A stretch of 64,000 nt of DNA from Nitzschia sp. DOCU1 (taxonomy: Eukaryota; Bacillariophyta; Bacillariophyceae; Bacillariales; Bacillariaceae). Below, piece after piece: positions 1 through 11,035 of this stretch. Each line of letters begins with the position of its first letter. Position 1 is the stretch's first letter. A model generated the notes under the pieces. That model was not told the DNA's origin and did no database searches. It worked only from the letters and a program-made list of their open reading frames with translations. A program made the position numbers and the translations under genes. The stretch lies in NCBI GenBank assembly GCA_951394045.1, contig OX595986.1, positions 248,001 through 312,000 on the forward strand, written 5' to 3'.

Positions 1-1434
1 GAAGGGACAAGGAAAAAGCACTCGTTTCGACGACTTGGCATAGCCTTACCCGCTAGCTCAACGTCCTGCCACGATGAGGTCATCATGCGAGTCTTTGTCT
101 TAAATTTCATGCACTAAGGACCAAGGAACGAAGTGAGACGATGCGAAGAAGACGTGACATTCCTTCCACAAATTGTTCATAATCACCTGGTTGACACTAT
201 CGTATCCGGCTGCATCGTGACATCGAAATTCGCTATCTTCATCATCATTATCCTGAAGCTTGCGGCGGCCCCCATTATTGTCGCCATAACGGTTGCCATC
301 GGCATTGGCTTCATATCCGAGTCCAGCCACAATAGTGGTCAGCATGTAGGCCTTGCAAGGCTGGCACTGCTTGAACACATCAAAAGCATCATTCCACGTT
401 TTCAATCCATCATCGAAGGAGAGACTGTAATTTTCTCCATCTTGCCCATCATTGAACCCGGCAAAATCGGCGGCACTGTACTGGTCTTCGGTATACTCCA
501 CGATACAAGATGCGTCCGTGTACAAGCCAATATCGTAGTCACCATACATTCCGGGCTTCAAGTCATAGTAAATCGAGTTTCCACGCGAGTCCACCACACC
601 AGTCTGAGTACAAGATTCGGGCCAAACGTCCCGGGCGCCTTGCATGAATTGAAATTCTTCATCCGTCCAGACGCAATCACCCTCGTGCTTAAAGAGCTGT
701 TCCATCCACTCACCGTAGTTGGGCTCTTTGAAATATCCAAGCAGGCTGAAATGCGTACGTTGTTCATGACAGTCCATTTTGACACAGCGCTCCGTGTTGC
801 CGGCCTCTTTGCAAGCGTAGTCTGACCACTGCTTGCTCTTCCGATCGTAGTACATGTACTCTCCAACTCCATGACCCGAGTATCCTTCATCCACATCTGC
901 AAGTCAACATCACAATGAAAAAGTGAGAATAGGCTCTCACACGATGCGTCGATGCCAACCCCGAGCAGCAGGATATAACTAATACGTACAAGCAGCCCAA
1001 AGCAAGTATCGTCGGCAAAATACAGCGCCATTATCGTTTTGTAATTGTCTTCGATCATCTTGCACCGCATCGCAGTCAATGTAAAAGCCTAGAGCTCTCC
1101 AGGCTTGCGAATACTCGTCGTAGTATGTTTCCGCGCCATCCACATAGATTTTTCCGTAAGCGTCGGCATCGGAAGATTTCCATGATGTTAAACGACGCAA
1201 GTGCTCCTGTGCCAACGGAGACAGATTTGATGCTGGTTGAAATTCGACTCCATTTTCGTCGATCGTCTGCCATTGTTCTCCACTGTCTGGAAGTTCTGCA
1301 ATGTGGAAAGGTTGTACCACTTTGTTGTGGTAATAGGGAATTCGATCATGATGGGGACCTGCCTCTGAGACAATAGCAGCACCAACCATGCCAGCGCAAC
1401 TCGCTGTGACTGCAATCGAAACAGCGAACTTCAT
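1..1434 (-). CDS. Secreted Cys-containing diatom protein, paralog 1 (3' end outside window)
   Basis: Not a family I can name. Exons read on the minus strand: 990-1434, 187-896 and 50-113. The introns are 897-989 (GTACGT...TGCAG), 114-186 (GTGATT...TTAG) and one that starts at 49 and leaves the window. The start at 1434 is chosen because the first 20 residues form a signal peptide (MKFAVSIAV, then a hydrophobic run to GAAIV). The body shares long blocks with the next gene: SPLAQEHLRRL, VDGAETYYDEYSQAWRALGF, DEGYSGHG, RCVKMDCH, HFSLLG, EWMEQLFKHEG, CQPCKAY, AGLGYEANADGNRYGDNN. The paired cysteines and signal peptide suggest a secreted or lumenal protein. The 64-nt third exon equals that of the paralog in length and in encoded sequence (CMKFKTKTRMM versus CMKFQTKTTMM), so I infer that a final exon with a membrane segment lies beyond position 1. 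Confidence 0.8.
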
Positions 1435-1947
1435 CCTGCAAGACAGAAATGGGAAAGATATATCCTATGAGATGTCGTCCAGCAGAAAGGATACAACGAT
1501 TGGGTACGGGTGTGCTGTCGTTGCGTATTTTGCTGCTCTGCTATTGTCCTCCAAAATCTCAAGGTCGGTGTGAAGAAGAATGACTAGTGCGCTCGCGATG
1601 CCACTCTTTGTCATAACTATCTACGTATCTGAAGAATGACATTCTTTCCGTTCAAGAATTTTTGGGAAGCATTTTAAGTGCCCATTCGCCAAATGCCGAG
1701 AAGGCCTTGCGTTCTCAGAAGGTGCAGTCTCACAATTTTTGTCGACCGGCGGCCCTCACCATTCTCACATTCCTTCGCCTTCCCGTTGGTATGAGCCATT
1801 CGGGCTTTCGTCATGGGTCTCCGAACGTAGGTAGGTGGGTATACAATTTAACTTCTAACCTCTAACTTTTGGTAGTGTACAAATAATGAGTGAGTTGCCT
1901 CACCTCTAGCTTCTAATCCACCATGACGTGTTCTTCCCACCGACTTC
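1435..1947. other. Intergenic, between tandem paralogs
   Basis: Promoter region of paralog 1 and 3' flank of paralog 2, both on the minus strand. No conserved ORF, RNA gene or repeat was recognised. Confidence 0.5.
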
Positions 1948-3941
1948 TTAGGCCACCAGTACGATACTCCTGGCATTAGTAGGCGACGGCATGAGAAAAC
2001 GCTCATTGTATCGTGTCTCCTCTTCCTTCGCAAATTTGTTTAAAACGAACAAAAACCTAACGAAAGAGCTCAAAAAGAGACCCGCACTCACGCCAAATGC
2101 AATGTAACCGTAGCGCAAAGAATCCCTTTCGTCAATGTTCTTCCCCATCTTCGTCGACTGAAAGGATTGTTTAATGGATTGGGCATTGAATCCCCCATGG
2201 GACTTTGTGCCGGTGATATTTTTGCCATGAATGGTGACACTGGTGATGGTGCCCTGGTTCGCTGAGGAGTGGAAACGAAAGAAAAGAAGTGTTGTTAGCA
2301 CAGAGAAAGAAGGAAGAGGCACTAAGCTGCGACTCCGAATTCAGGCGTACCTGCCAGAATTACATCTTGAACAGAAGCCGTCATCATTGTGGTCTTTGTC
2401 TGGAATTTCATGCACTGAACAGCAACATTGAGAACAAGATTCAAGAAACATGCCAGTATCCCAGCCATCATTCTTGTCCATACTTACTTGATTGACGTTG
2501 GTGTATCCCGCTACATCGTAGCAACGGAATTCGGAATAGTATTGATCGTCAGTCGCATCATCATCCGCAAGCTTGCGGCGACCCCCATTGTTGTTGTCTC
2601 CATAACGATTGCCGTCTGCGTTGGCGACATATCCAAGTCCGGCCACAATGTGCGTCAGATTGTAGGCCTTGCACGGCTGGCACTGTTTGAACACATCAAA
2701 TGCATCGTTCCACTTCTTCAGATCTTCGTCCAACTGATAGATATTGCCCTTTGCCTGCTGGTAGTGGTTGTTCCACCAACGATTGCGATCCCCCTCGCCG
2801 CCCCCGCCGTCGCAGAATGAATAGTCCATCAGGTCGTAGGTGTAGTAGTATTTGTTGTTCTTGTTGTTGTTCTGTTGCAACTTGCGATCGCCCTGATTTT
2901 CATTTCTGTTCTCGCAGGCATACTTCATCAGAACTTCAGCGACACTAGGACTTTCCTGCGTATATTCTTGGATACACGAGTCATCCGTGTACAAGGCGAT
3001 GTTGTATTCACCATAAGCGCCAGGTTTCAAATCAAAGTAGAGGTCATCAACACCTGACTCGGTACAATAACTGGGCCAAATCTTACGATCGGCCTGCATG
3101 AATTGGTATTCGTAGTCTGTCCAGACGCAATCGCCTTCGTGTTTGAATAGTTGTTCCATCCACGTGTCATAGTATGGCTCTTTGAAAAATCCTAGCAAGC
3201 TGAAATGAGTATCGGGATTATGGCAATCCATTTTCACACAGCGGTCTGTATTTCCATACTTCTGGCAAGCATAGTCGGACCACTGCTTGCTTTTGCGATC
3301 ATAGTATTGATATTCTCCAATCCCATGGCCCGAGTATCCTTCGTCCACGTACTTGGTGGTTGGTGAGAACATGCGAAAGGATCAGAAAGAGAGATAGTGT
3401 AAGTAAAACCTTATCATTCGGCAACAACCAAAAACACCAATCGCAACATTCTACCACGACTCACAGCTGCCCACAAGAGATAGCGGTGGCAAGGACCTTG
3501 ATCTTCATCCTCCTCCGGTAGCTTTCTTCGTGGTTCGTCATCATCTTGCAGCATTTGATCGGCATCGCAATCAATGTAAAAGCCCAGAGCTCTCCAGGCT
3601 TGTGAATACTCATCGTAATATGTTTCCGCCCCATCAACAAACATTTTTTGAAAGGCTTCGGCATCTCTTGAAGTTGTATCGCTTGTAGTCAGACGGCGCA
3701 AATGCTCTTGGGCTAGTGGAGACAGATCGGGGGCCGGCTGATACTCCACACCATTGGGAAGAGTCTGCCATTGTCCCCCGTTACTGTTTGGGAGCTCATC
3801 GAGCACCAACGCTTTCTTCGTCAAAGATCGACGTATCTGCTCGTCGATACTACTAGTACTAGTGCTGGAACCAGCCGTAGTAGTAGCACTGCTTGCCAAT
3901 CCTCCACTCAAGAGCGTCGAAGATAGTAGAAGCACCTTCAT
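1948..3941 (-). CDS. Secreted/type I membrane diatom protein, paralog 2
   Basis: Complete four-exon model, 572 aa: exons 3465-3941, 2488-3351, 2351-2414 and 1948-2261. Introns are 3352-3464 (GTGAGT...CAAG), 2415-2487 (GTAAGT...TTCAG) and 2262-2350 (GTACGC...CTCAG), and the reading frame is kept through all junctions. The start is at 3941, where MKVLLLSSTLLSGGLASS is a signal peptide; the open frame continues 50 codons upstream but lacks a signal. The lumenal part repeats the blocks of paralog 1 and has an extra Asn/Tyr/Gly-rich insert near residue 300 (NNNKNNKYYY, GGGGEGDRN). The last exon carries one transmembrane segment (YIAFGVSAGLFLSSFVRFLF) followed by a short basic tail, so the predicted topology is type I. 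Function is unknown. Tandem orientation and matching intron positions show local duplication. Confidence 0.85.
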
Positions 3942-5005
3942 TGTCCTCGACCAGAAACAACTTGAAACTTTAATTGTGGCGGGAAGGGGATGGGTCAAAT
4001 GGAAGCAAGCGTCAAGGAGGAATGGAGGTAGTAGGAATATATCGAACGTCACATGGTGATGGCAGTGGGAAAAGATGCAAGACCGATTCATGTGGTTTGA
4101 AGGACTATCGCATCACTAACTTTCTCTCCGTTGAAAAGTTGACGCAAACATGATGCCACCGATTCCCACTTTTTAAGAAATCCATGTGTGCATTCCCACC
4201 CTTTTCCTTTTTTGTGTTTCCGACGATATAGCCAATATGACACACATGGCAGAGAGCCATCGGAATGCTCCGGGTATCGTCAATTTGGCAGTTCGGTGCG
4301 CCCGCCGGATGGATTGATAGAGGCAAGGCGTGCACCTCGGAACATTCTAGAGCGCGGGAGACGGATCTGAAAATTATGTGTGTGTCCTCAACGGACGGTA
4401 GAGTCGGAAAGTGATATGACGTCATTTCCTTGCCGCCCCTCGTCATTCATTCAAACGATACTGTAGGTTCACGTATGCAGATGCCGTACCTGGTACCCTC
4501 AATTTGTACCAGGTACTATACTCTAAAAATTGTCATCTACTAGTACAGGCGTCGATCAAAAATTTCCCACTTCTACAGTAGCCTTTTGGCATAGTTTCAC
4601 TACACCGTCCTTGCTGGAATCCATCGTGCTCGACGGAGCAAGTAAAGTCAACTGATGCCCCTAGCTTTCCTCCTACCGGTAGTAGATAGAGATTATCTTG
4701 ACGATTGAAGTGGTCTTGGACTTACTAGAAAGTAAGTTGCTGACAAAGAACAAGCATCGTATTCCGCATAATAGAAGATGATAAGCACATTGGAGGCAAA
4801 AGGAAAGGATGAAGCCAATGGTTTGATGATCAATAGTCGCATTGTGGTTTTGTATAAAACCGTTGTTCTATTATTTGTAGTAGTACGATGGAGTCACTGG
4901 GTTCTGTCTGGTGGTATGATGATATTGGTAGTAATACCCTACTCCGACATCGTTTTTACTGTAGTATTCTGTCACTGCTAGCTATTGCTAGCTCCAATAC
5001 AAATA
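3942..5005. other. Intergenic, about 1.06 kb
   Basis: Upstream region of paralog 2 and 3' flank of the coiled-coil gene. It contains a perfect CRE-like octamer (4417-4424) and one copy of the dispersed palindrome CTACCGGTAG (4673-4682). No gene is supported. Confidence 0.5.
4417..4424. promoter_or_regulatory. CRE-like TGACGTCA site
   Basis: Perfect TGACGTCA palindrome about 475 bp upstream of the paralog 2 start. Known background: bZIP factors bind this core, and diatom CO2/cAMP-responsive promoters use related TGACGT elements. Function here is inferred only. Confidence 0.3.
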
Positions 5006-5971
5006 TCAATACGAGAACAGAGAGGCCATGATCCATCCACTGCTAGAAGAGGGCTTGCCTTTCTTTTTCATGGCGACTTCTAGCATGGATGCTTGTTCTG
5101 GCGTATAATGGGGGCTGGTACGGCTCGAAAACTCTTTCCAATAAGTTGCACCCACAACTCGAGGATGAGACTCCTTGGGGATATTCGATTCCTCGAAGGA
5201 AGTATTAGAAGAATCTCCATCCTCTTCGTATGACGTTGGCGATGCCCCTGATAGTGTATCATCCGAGTGGCAACTATAGGACGAAACACTTGCGTTCTTG
5301 GAAACCAACTTTTGATGTTTGGATTTGTCGACGCATTGAAAGCTATCGGAAGAACACTCCACATATACTTGCCTGAGAGCTTGGATGTCAAGCAAACGGG
5401 CTTTTTTATCTTCTGGTTTTGGGGCCTTCGTCGATTCGTCTTCCGTTGTTGGCGTCATGTTGCACCCGAGATCTTCCAAAGGCAGCACCAGTTCCGGCTC
5501 ATCACACTGTACCCAGCCAGCGCTCTTGTCACCAGAAACCTTCTCTGTCTCGCTATCCTCTTTTGCCTCGATTTTGCTTTGTACAATATTACTCTTTCTC
5601 CTCTTTTCCGTCGCCAGCAGTTCTTCGTACATGGCTTGCCCTCCAAATAGAAGAGCTTCCATGGCAGCTATCTCGCCAGTCAACAAGGCACGCCCCTTTT
5701 CATTGTCCATGTGTAGAATGATACTCTTGAGACTTCCGACGAGTCCTTCTAGTTTGGAGACAGTATTACGGGAATGTAGAAGCTGTTCTCGAGTTTCCGC
5801 CAACTCAACCTGCTGTGACTCCAATAAGCGAAGGACAACGGGATCTTGCACCAACTGATCCGATTCAGGAATTCTTCTAAGCGAATCGTTGCCAGCTGGT
5901 AACGTCAAGTCAATGGCTTCTTTTGGGACCATAGTTGTTGTCTCTGATATCTCAAACGGATAGTCACTCAT
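5006..5971 (-). CDS. Coiled-coil protein of unknown function
   Basis: 321 aa from the ATG at 5971. Residues about 45-140 are rich in L/E/Q with heptad character (LRLLESQQVELAETREQL), predicting a coiled coil. The rest is acidic and Ser/Thr-rich, and the C-terminus has EFSSRTSPHYTPEQASMLEV. No known domain was recognised. An open frame directly upstream (5968-6387, starting MTPEPSILCPECAGC) could be a first exon: a GTAACA donor with intron 5972-6159 and a GCGCAG acceptor would join in phase at the ATG of 5971 and give a longer protein with a CxxCxxC N-terminus. That extension is possible but unproven; the shorter model is safer. Confidence 0.6.
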   Translation of the reverse strand: MSDYPFEISETTTMVPKEAIDLTLPAGNDSLRRIPESDQLVQDPVVLRLLESQQVELAETREQLLHSRNTVSKLEGLVGSLKSIILHMDNEKGRALLTGEIAAMEALLFGGQAMYEELLATEKRRKSNIVQSKIEAKEDSETEKVSGDKSAGWVQCDEPELVLPLEDLGCNMTPTTEDESTKAPKPEDKKARLLDIQALRQVYVECSSDSFQCVDKSKHQKLVSKNASVSSYSCHSDDTLSGASPTSYEEDGDSSNTSFEESNIPKESHPRVVGATYWKEFSSRTSPHYTPEQASMLEVAMKKKGKPSSSSGWIMASLFSY

Positions 5972-6387
5972 CTGCGCGATTTTCTTGGACGATGCTTCTT
6001 CGTCGGAAAAGTGTAGAAGTGGTGGATTTCAAGTAGCACAAGAGTCTGAGTCAGAATGAGGCAACCGAGCAAGAATTGTGCTTCATCCGAATCTGACTCT
6101 GATGCCTTATGGGCATTGTTTATTGCATTTTCAAGATGGTTTGATTTGTTATCTGTTACAATGCTGCATGGCCAAAAATGGAGATGGAGATCGCTTCGCA
6201 AAAATGACCATCTCTCCTCAAATTTGTGGGGTTCGGCTCTCAAGCTGTGTAGCCTCTCTGTGTTTGCAGTCAGCCCGCGAAGAACGGTTGGCGTCTGGCC
6301 AGTATCAGCGTTTTCGTTGACCCCTTCACTTGACATCATGGCACAACCGGCACATTCTGGACAAAGGATGGACGGTTCAGGAGTCAT

Positions 6388-6838
6388 TTCGCTCTACACG
6401 ATTCATCGCGCCTGGCGAGCCCCGAAAAATCTTGGGCACTGCCCCTGGTGGAAACAGATTTTTGGGCCGCGATGGGCCCGAAGGTGGTGGTTAGACCCTA
6501 GAAGTCCAACTGGAAGACGTAGCATCGTCAAAGTAGTTGCTAGCTGGATAACGCGTACTAGTTTAACTATTGCAGTGCTATAGTAAAAGCAGACCCAGTA
6601 GTTACGTTTCTAAGCGACGAAACGGCGAGACGGCCGCCTTACGGCACTTCGTTCGGACTTCAAGGGTGTCTGTACCAGCTCCTAAAGCAGACCATTTTGT
6701 TTTTTAGTGGCAAACTCCTTGGTAGAAGTGTTTTGACGCACTTGATCGCATCACGCCTCCTTGACGTCTTCCAACAACGCAATCCAGAGAGACTCCTAGC
6801 AGTTCCTCCGATTCTGTAGAGAGTAAAAAGTAGCACGC
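6388..6838. other. Intergenic
   Basis: Between the coiled-coil gene with its possible upstream exon and the J-domain gene. Nothing recognisable was seen. Confidence 0.45.
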
Positions 6839-8455
6839 TTACTTTTTTAGTTTGTCATTGAGAACCTTTTCTCTCGTGATGGTTATCGTATCCGCATCCA
6901 CCTTTTTGGCCTCTTCCTTATCGATCACAGACGCTTGCGTATACTTTTCTACGCTGCCATCATTTCTCAATACCTTGGTGACAGTCTTCAAATCCACCAA
7001 TTTGGGATTGTCTGACCGCTTTTCCTTTTTCGTAGACGTCGTCATGCTCACGACTAATTTCTTGTTGTGGGGATTGAAATTCGTACTTTTGCTCTGAATA
7101 ACGCGTTTGTTGCCCGTAAACATACCCTTCTTCTTCCAATCCCGTTCCCAGTAATCTTCCGGGAATTCTTGTTTCATGATTTTCTCGAATGTTTCTAGGA
7201 CATCATGGACCGAAGGTGTCTTGCCACCCTTGCTGACCGAATCATTGAAGTGTGCATTGGCGTACGGAACCGACGCTCGCTTCCCACCCCGTGGACTCTT
7301 GAATTCGTTAGAATCGCCAGATGACGCGCCTTTGACTTCCACACTTCTTCGTGTACCCGGGCCGGGTGAATGGGAACTAGATCGCTTGCTAGTTGGGGCG
7401 ACAAAGGAATTGGGACGCCGCAATCCATTACCGCTGTGAGTTCCAGGCTGTAAACTAGCCCTTCTTCCGTCCTTCTGAAAATGATCTGAATCGTCCAAAT
7501 TGGGCGCGGCCGATAAACCGATTCCCACCCGAGATTTGGGTACTGTTTTGGCACTCTTGGACAAGGGGCTGTAGGTGCGCTCGACGGGTTTTCCATTGGT
7601 TCCTGACAGGCTGTATGACGTAACTGGCTGGTGTGGATCTTCTTTTTTTCCTACAGCCGGAGAGCTAGAGTACATCGATGCCCTAGTTCCGGCAGGCGTG
7701 ACTTTTTTCTTTGGTTTGGCCGAAGGACTGGTGAATTCTTCTCTACTGTGGGGCGTGGCAGAATACGAGGTATCGTTGTTGGGAGGCGTACTCTTTCGGC
7801 TCCACATTGTTGGGCGCGGACCGCCAGCGGTTTCTTTCATTCCTGAAGTGTTGCTATACGAGGTAGTAGGAGCGGAGGCAGTGGAACGAGCAGCAGTACT
7901 CCGCCGACTCTTTACACTGCCATCATCTTTCGCTTTGTTGCCGGGATGTTGTGAATGTGGATTGGGTTGGTTGGACCGAGCCCAGGAAAATGCTCCACCC
8001 GGCGGTGGCGCAGCAGTACTCTTTCTTTGACTCGACACAGAGGCGCCACTTGATGGAGGATGTTTGGCTGTTTTGGATGGTTTGGGAGATGCCGAGCGGG
8101 GCCGAGGTTTGTTCATCGGTGCCGTTTTGGGGCGCGTCATGGGTGCTGTACTTTGTCGTCTGATAGGTCCATTGGGTGCAGTATTTTTGTATCCTCCTCC
8201 TGCTGCCGCTTTGCTTCCATTCATTTTATCTTCATTGGCCTGCTTCCAATCATAGCGTTTCACGGGATCTGTCAGCACGTCGTAGGCCGCACTAATTTTG
8301 GCAAAGACATCATGGGCCTTTTCTTTATCTTCTTCCTCCAGATGGCGATCCGGGTGGTGCTTTAACGCAAGCTTTCGATAGACCTTCTTAATTTCATCTT
8401 CAGTGGCATCGTAACCAACCCCCAGAATCTCGTAGGGGTCGTCTCCTTTTTCCAT
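6839..8455 (-). CDS. J-domain (DnaJ/Hsp40 class C-like) protein
   Basis: 538 aa from the ATG at 8455. Residues 5-70 are a clear J domain: DPYEILGV start, helix [16 protein letters not shown] with the HPD triad at 34-36, then [15 protein letters not shown] domains stimulate Hsp70 ATPase through HPD. There is no G/F region and no CxxCxGxG zinc domain, so it is not class A or B. Residues 80-410 are low-complexity, basic and Ser/Pro/Thr-rich. The last 120 residues are again ordered and charged ([29 protein letters not shown] is part of one helix-like block), which suggests a client- or scaffold-binding module. No signal peptide or membrane segment is visible, so the location is probably cytosol or nucleus. 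Confidence 0.85.
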   Translation of the reverse strand: MEKGDDPYEILGVGYDATEDEIKKVYRKLALKHHPDRHLEEEDKEKAHDVFAKISAAYDVLTDPVKRYDWKQANEDKMNGSKAAAGGGYKNTAPNGPIRRQSTAPMTRPKTAPMNKPRPRSASPKPSKTAKHPPSSGASVSSQRKSTAAPPPGGAFSWARSNQPNPHSQHPGNKAKDDGSVKSRRSTAARSTASAPTTSYSNTSGMKETAGGPRPTMWSRKSTPPNNDTSYSATPHSREEFTSPSAKPKKKVTPAGTRASMYSSSPAVGKKEDPHQPVTSYSLSGTNGKPVERTYSPLSKSAKTVPKSRVGIGLSAAPNLDDSDHFQKDGRRASLQPGTHSGNGLRRPNSFVAPTSKRSSSHSPGPGTRRSVEVKGASSGDSNEFKSPRGGKRASVPYANAHFNDSVSKGGKTPSVHDVLETFEKIMKQEFPEDYWERDWKKKGMFTGNKRVIQSKSTNFNPHNKKLVVSMTTSTKKEKRSDNPKLVDLKTVTKVLRNDGSVEKYTQASVIDKEEAKKVDADTITITREKVLNDKLKK

Positions 8456-9190
8456 TTTTTAGGGTTAATATGCAACGAAGATTGATGGAAGCAGAGACAG
8501 ATCAAGTCCAACAAGATCTACGCTGCTGCGATCGAGTACGACTCTCAAGGGGTCGCCCGCTGCAAAAAACAACGTCTTTGGCTTGCCGACCACTCCCTGT
8601 GACTGACAGAGCGCAGCTACTCCAGCGTCGTCTCGCTCGAGAGTGGCAATAGTCCTCTACTACTCGGTTAAAGTTAATAGCCAGGAGTTTGTAGAGAGCA
8701 GCTAGCTCGTATAAGTGCTGTTGGGAGTGGACGAAAGGGATGGTAGGTAGCTAGCAAGTTGCGGTTGTGAAAGGAGGTTCCCTTCTTTTTGTTCCTTACG
8801 CCGGGTACTTCGAATAGTTTTATGCCTGCATCCGCTACGCGGTCAAACAGAGCGAACGCGGGGTTGTCACCGTCGACCATTGCGGTGCGTTGAAAAAAGG
8901 GCGGGAGCATCTGTCAGGCGTCCGTTGTGTGGAATGCGCGCCCTTCGCGCGCGAGGAAATTTCGCTGACGTGGTCTTTGCGTCCGACAAAGCCCTCACAA
9001 AAATGACCCCAGCCGCCAAACCACGCACACACATTGACCTTTTCACCAGAGAGTGTATCACTACTCTAGCCTCTCCGAAAGCGGCGGCGGCGTTGAATAC
9101 TTCGAAACCTCTCACATGAAACATGGAAGATGACGAAGGTAGATCGTTGAGGTCGAAGAAAGGGGGCGTGTTGGATGGTGGGCCGCGGCG
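8456..9190. other. Intergenic
   Basis: Upstream of the J-domain gene. Several overlapping short open frames exist on both strands, but none has a domain or credible codon use. Confidence 0.45.
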
Positions 9191-9862
9191 ATGATGACTG
9201 ATGCGGCTGCGAGTGGAACGGGCACTTCCGCTCTTGTCACTCCTTCTAAAGGCACACAAGTCTTTCGTTGCATCGATGAGGGTTTCTGGTTTTTGTCAAA
9301 CGTCGTGCTTTTGTACTGCAAGCGAAGTAGGAGGAGAATTATTGACAAGTACTACTGCTGACACAGAGACGCACAACTACCAACGGTACAGTGCAATAGC
9401 AAGAGCGGATTCAACCGCGACGTTGGAATACCATCCGTGCTTGTCTACTACGACCACGACTTCGAAGGGGGTTTCGATTGGTCCCAATTTGTTGCCGGCC
9501 TTGTGTCTGGCAACCCCTGGGTGGGCCACGACTATAACCAGCACTGGAGAAACAACACATCACACAAAGACTTAGGTTATATGGCTCGATACATCCATCT
9601 ACCATGGATCTGGAATGAGAATGTACAGCAACCGAATCCTCTGATTCTAAATGATAAAAGATGCATGGGCAGCGGAAGGATTCAACTGCCAATGTCCTCG
9701 ACGGGACGAATAATTTCAAGAATGGTGGCATGGGTGTCCTCCTATCCAGCATGCAGACATCGTTTTTACTGGTCACTGGCGTTCGTTAATCCGCAGATGG
9801 GAAATACATACCAAACTACTAGACCTTTCTTTTTACGTCCGATCACGGCCGGGGAGGAATAA
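9191..9862 (+). pseudogene. Open frame interrupted by one in-frame TGA
   Basis: One frame stays open for 223 sense codons from the ATGs at 9191/9194 to TAA at 9860-9862, except for a single TGA at 9359-9361 (codon 57). Both sides look protein-like: QVFRCIDEGFWFLSNVVLLY before it, and GIPSVLVYYDHDFEGGFDW, FVAGLVSGNPWVGHDY and AFVNPQMGNTYQTTRPFF after it. No family was identified; the DFEGGFDW...GNPWVGH stretch only weakly recalls sulfotransferase-like proteins. It may be a decayed gene, a recoded UGA, or chance. No intron removes the stop cleanly. Confidence 0.3.
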
Positions 9863-11035
9863 TGTCGTTGACCACTTTGTAAAAGTCGGTATTTTGATAT
9901 TGAATCTTTGCGCCTCAAGAAAAAGCCCTGGCGCCGCCCCCTCGCGCTGCTGTTGAATTGTCAGGTAGCCTTGGGGGGAGGAGTAGGTAGCATGATGGTG
10001 CGTTTGCCTCTTGGCAGAGTTACTATAATTTGGTCCCGGGAGCTGGACGGCACTTGCGAAATAATGGCAGGTCATGCTGGCAAGTTTATTGCGATTAGCC
10101 AAGAAATTGTTGTGGGCGGCAATCGCACCCACAAGTAGTACGGGCCAAGGCGCATGACCCAGGGACCGACCGAAACCCTCAGAAAGGACAACGTCGGTGC
10201 TCGAAAGAAGATTCAGTCGATGATGCAGATCGCCTGAGGAGCAGAACGACGACGACCGGCATACGCTGCATCCTCATGGCGGCACCACCCCAATGTCAGA
10301 GATCGATAGCGATGATTTCAATCGACTAAAATAAGGGCGGCATGGTGAAATGATCTGTCGACAATATTGACCTCATTTCGACGATGATAGAGGTTAACGG
10401 GGGTGGTCGTTTTCGGCATCGTGCAAGCTACAGCTGTAGACGATTCTTCTTTTCGTCGATGATTATTCTGAAAGAATCTTCTCCTGACGGAGACTGCAAG
10501 ACGATGTTTGGCGTCCTCGATCCAAGTGCCCAACTTTTATGATGTGCTCCTTCTCAGAATCGACCAAGAGGTTACAAAGCTCTTAGTAAACAATGAGAAG
10601 CAGTGTCTCAAACGCCTAATGCCGGAAGGATGAGAACAACGACCACGTCATTTCAGCTCGTATGAGACCACACAAAGTCGTTGGTCGTTAAATAGGAAAA
10701 AGCACGGTGGAATGCTATTTGTACAATCATCCGCATGCCAACAACGATACGCAGGAATTGAAACGCCGGAACTTACGGAACAGATCTTTCTCGTTTTTAC
10801 CCGAGTATCGACGTAAAAGATCAGTTCATTTTTCTACCGGAAGGGAAGGAGGCGAGTTGGGCGTGCGTGGTCGGCATCACGCAGGATGATCAACTGCGAG
10901 AAGCAATTTTTTTCTTCTTCTCCCGTTGTACGATACACCCCCATCGAAAACGCATCCGACAAGTGTCATAATTTACAAATTGATCAAGTTGACAATCACT
11001 TTCTTTCGACGTTTGCAAAAGAAATAAAAAGAATC
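9863..11035. other. Intergenic, upstream of nitrate transporter
   Basis: About 1.17 kb that should hold the nitrate transporter promoter and 5' UTR. The frame upstream of the chosen start is open back to an ATG at 10886, but its residues are not transporter-like. No repeat or RNA gene was seen. Confidence 0.45.

Noticed and set aside
133..825. 230-codon plus-strand frame opposite secreted paralog 1
   Set aside because: Mirror of a conserved spliced minus-strand gene.
10886..11035. Upstream ATG of the nitrate transporter (50 more residues)
   Set aside because: The extra residues are not transporter-like and 11036 gives a standard N-terminus.
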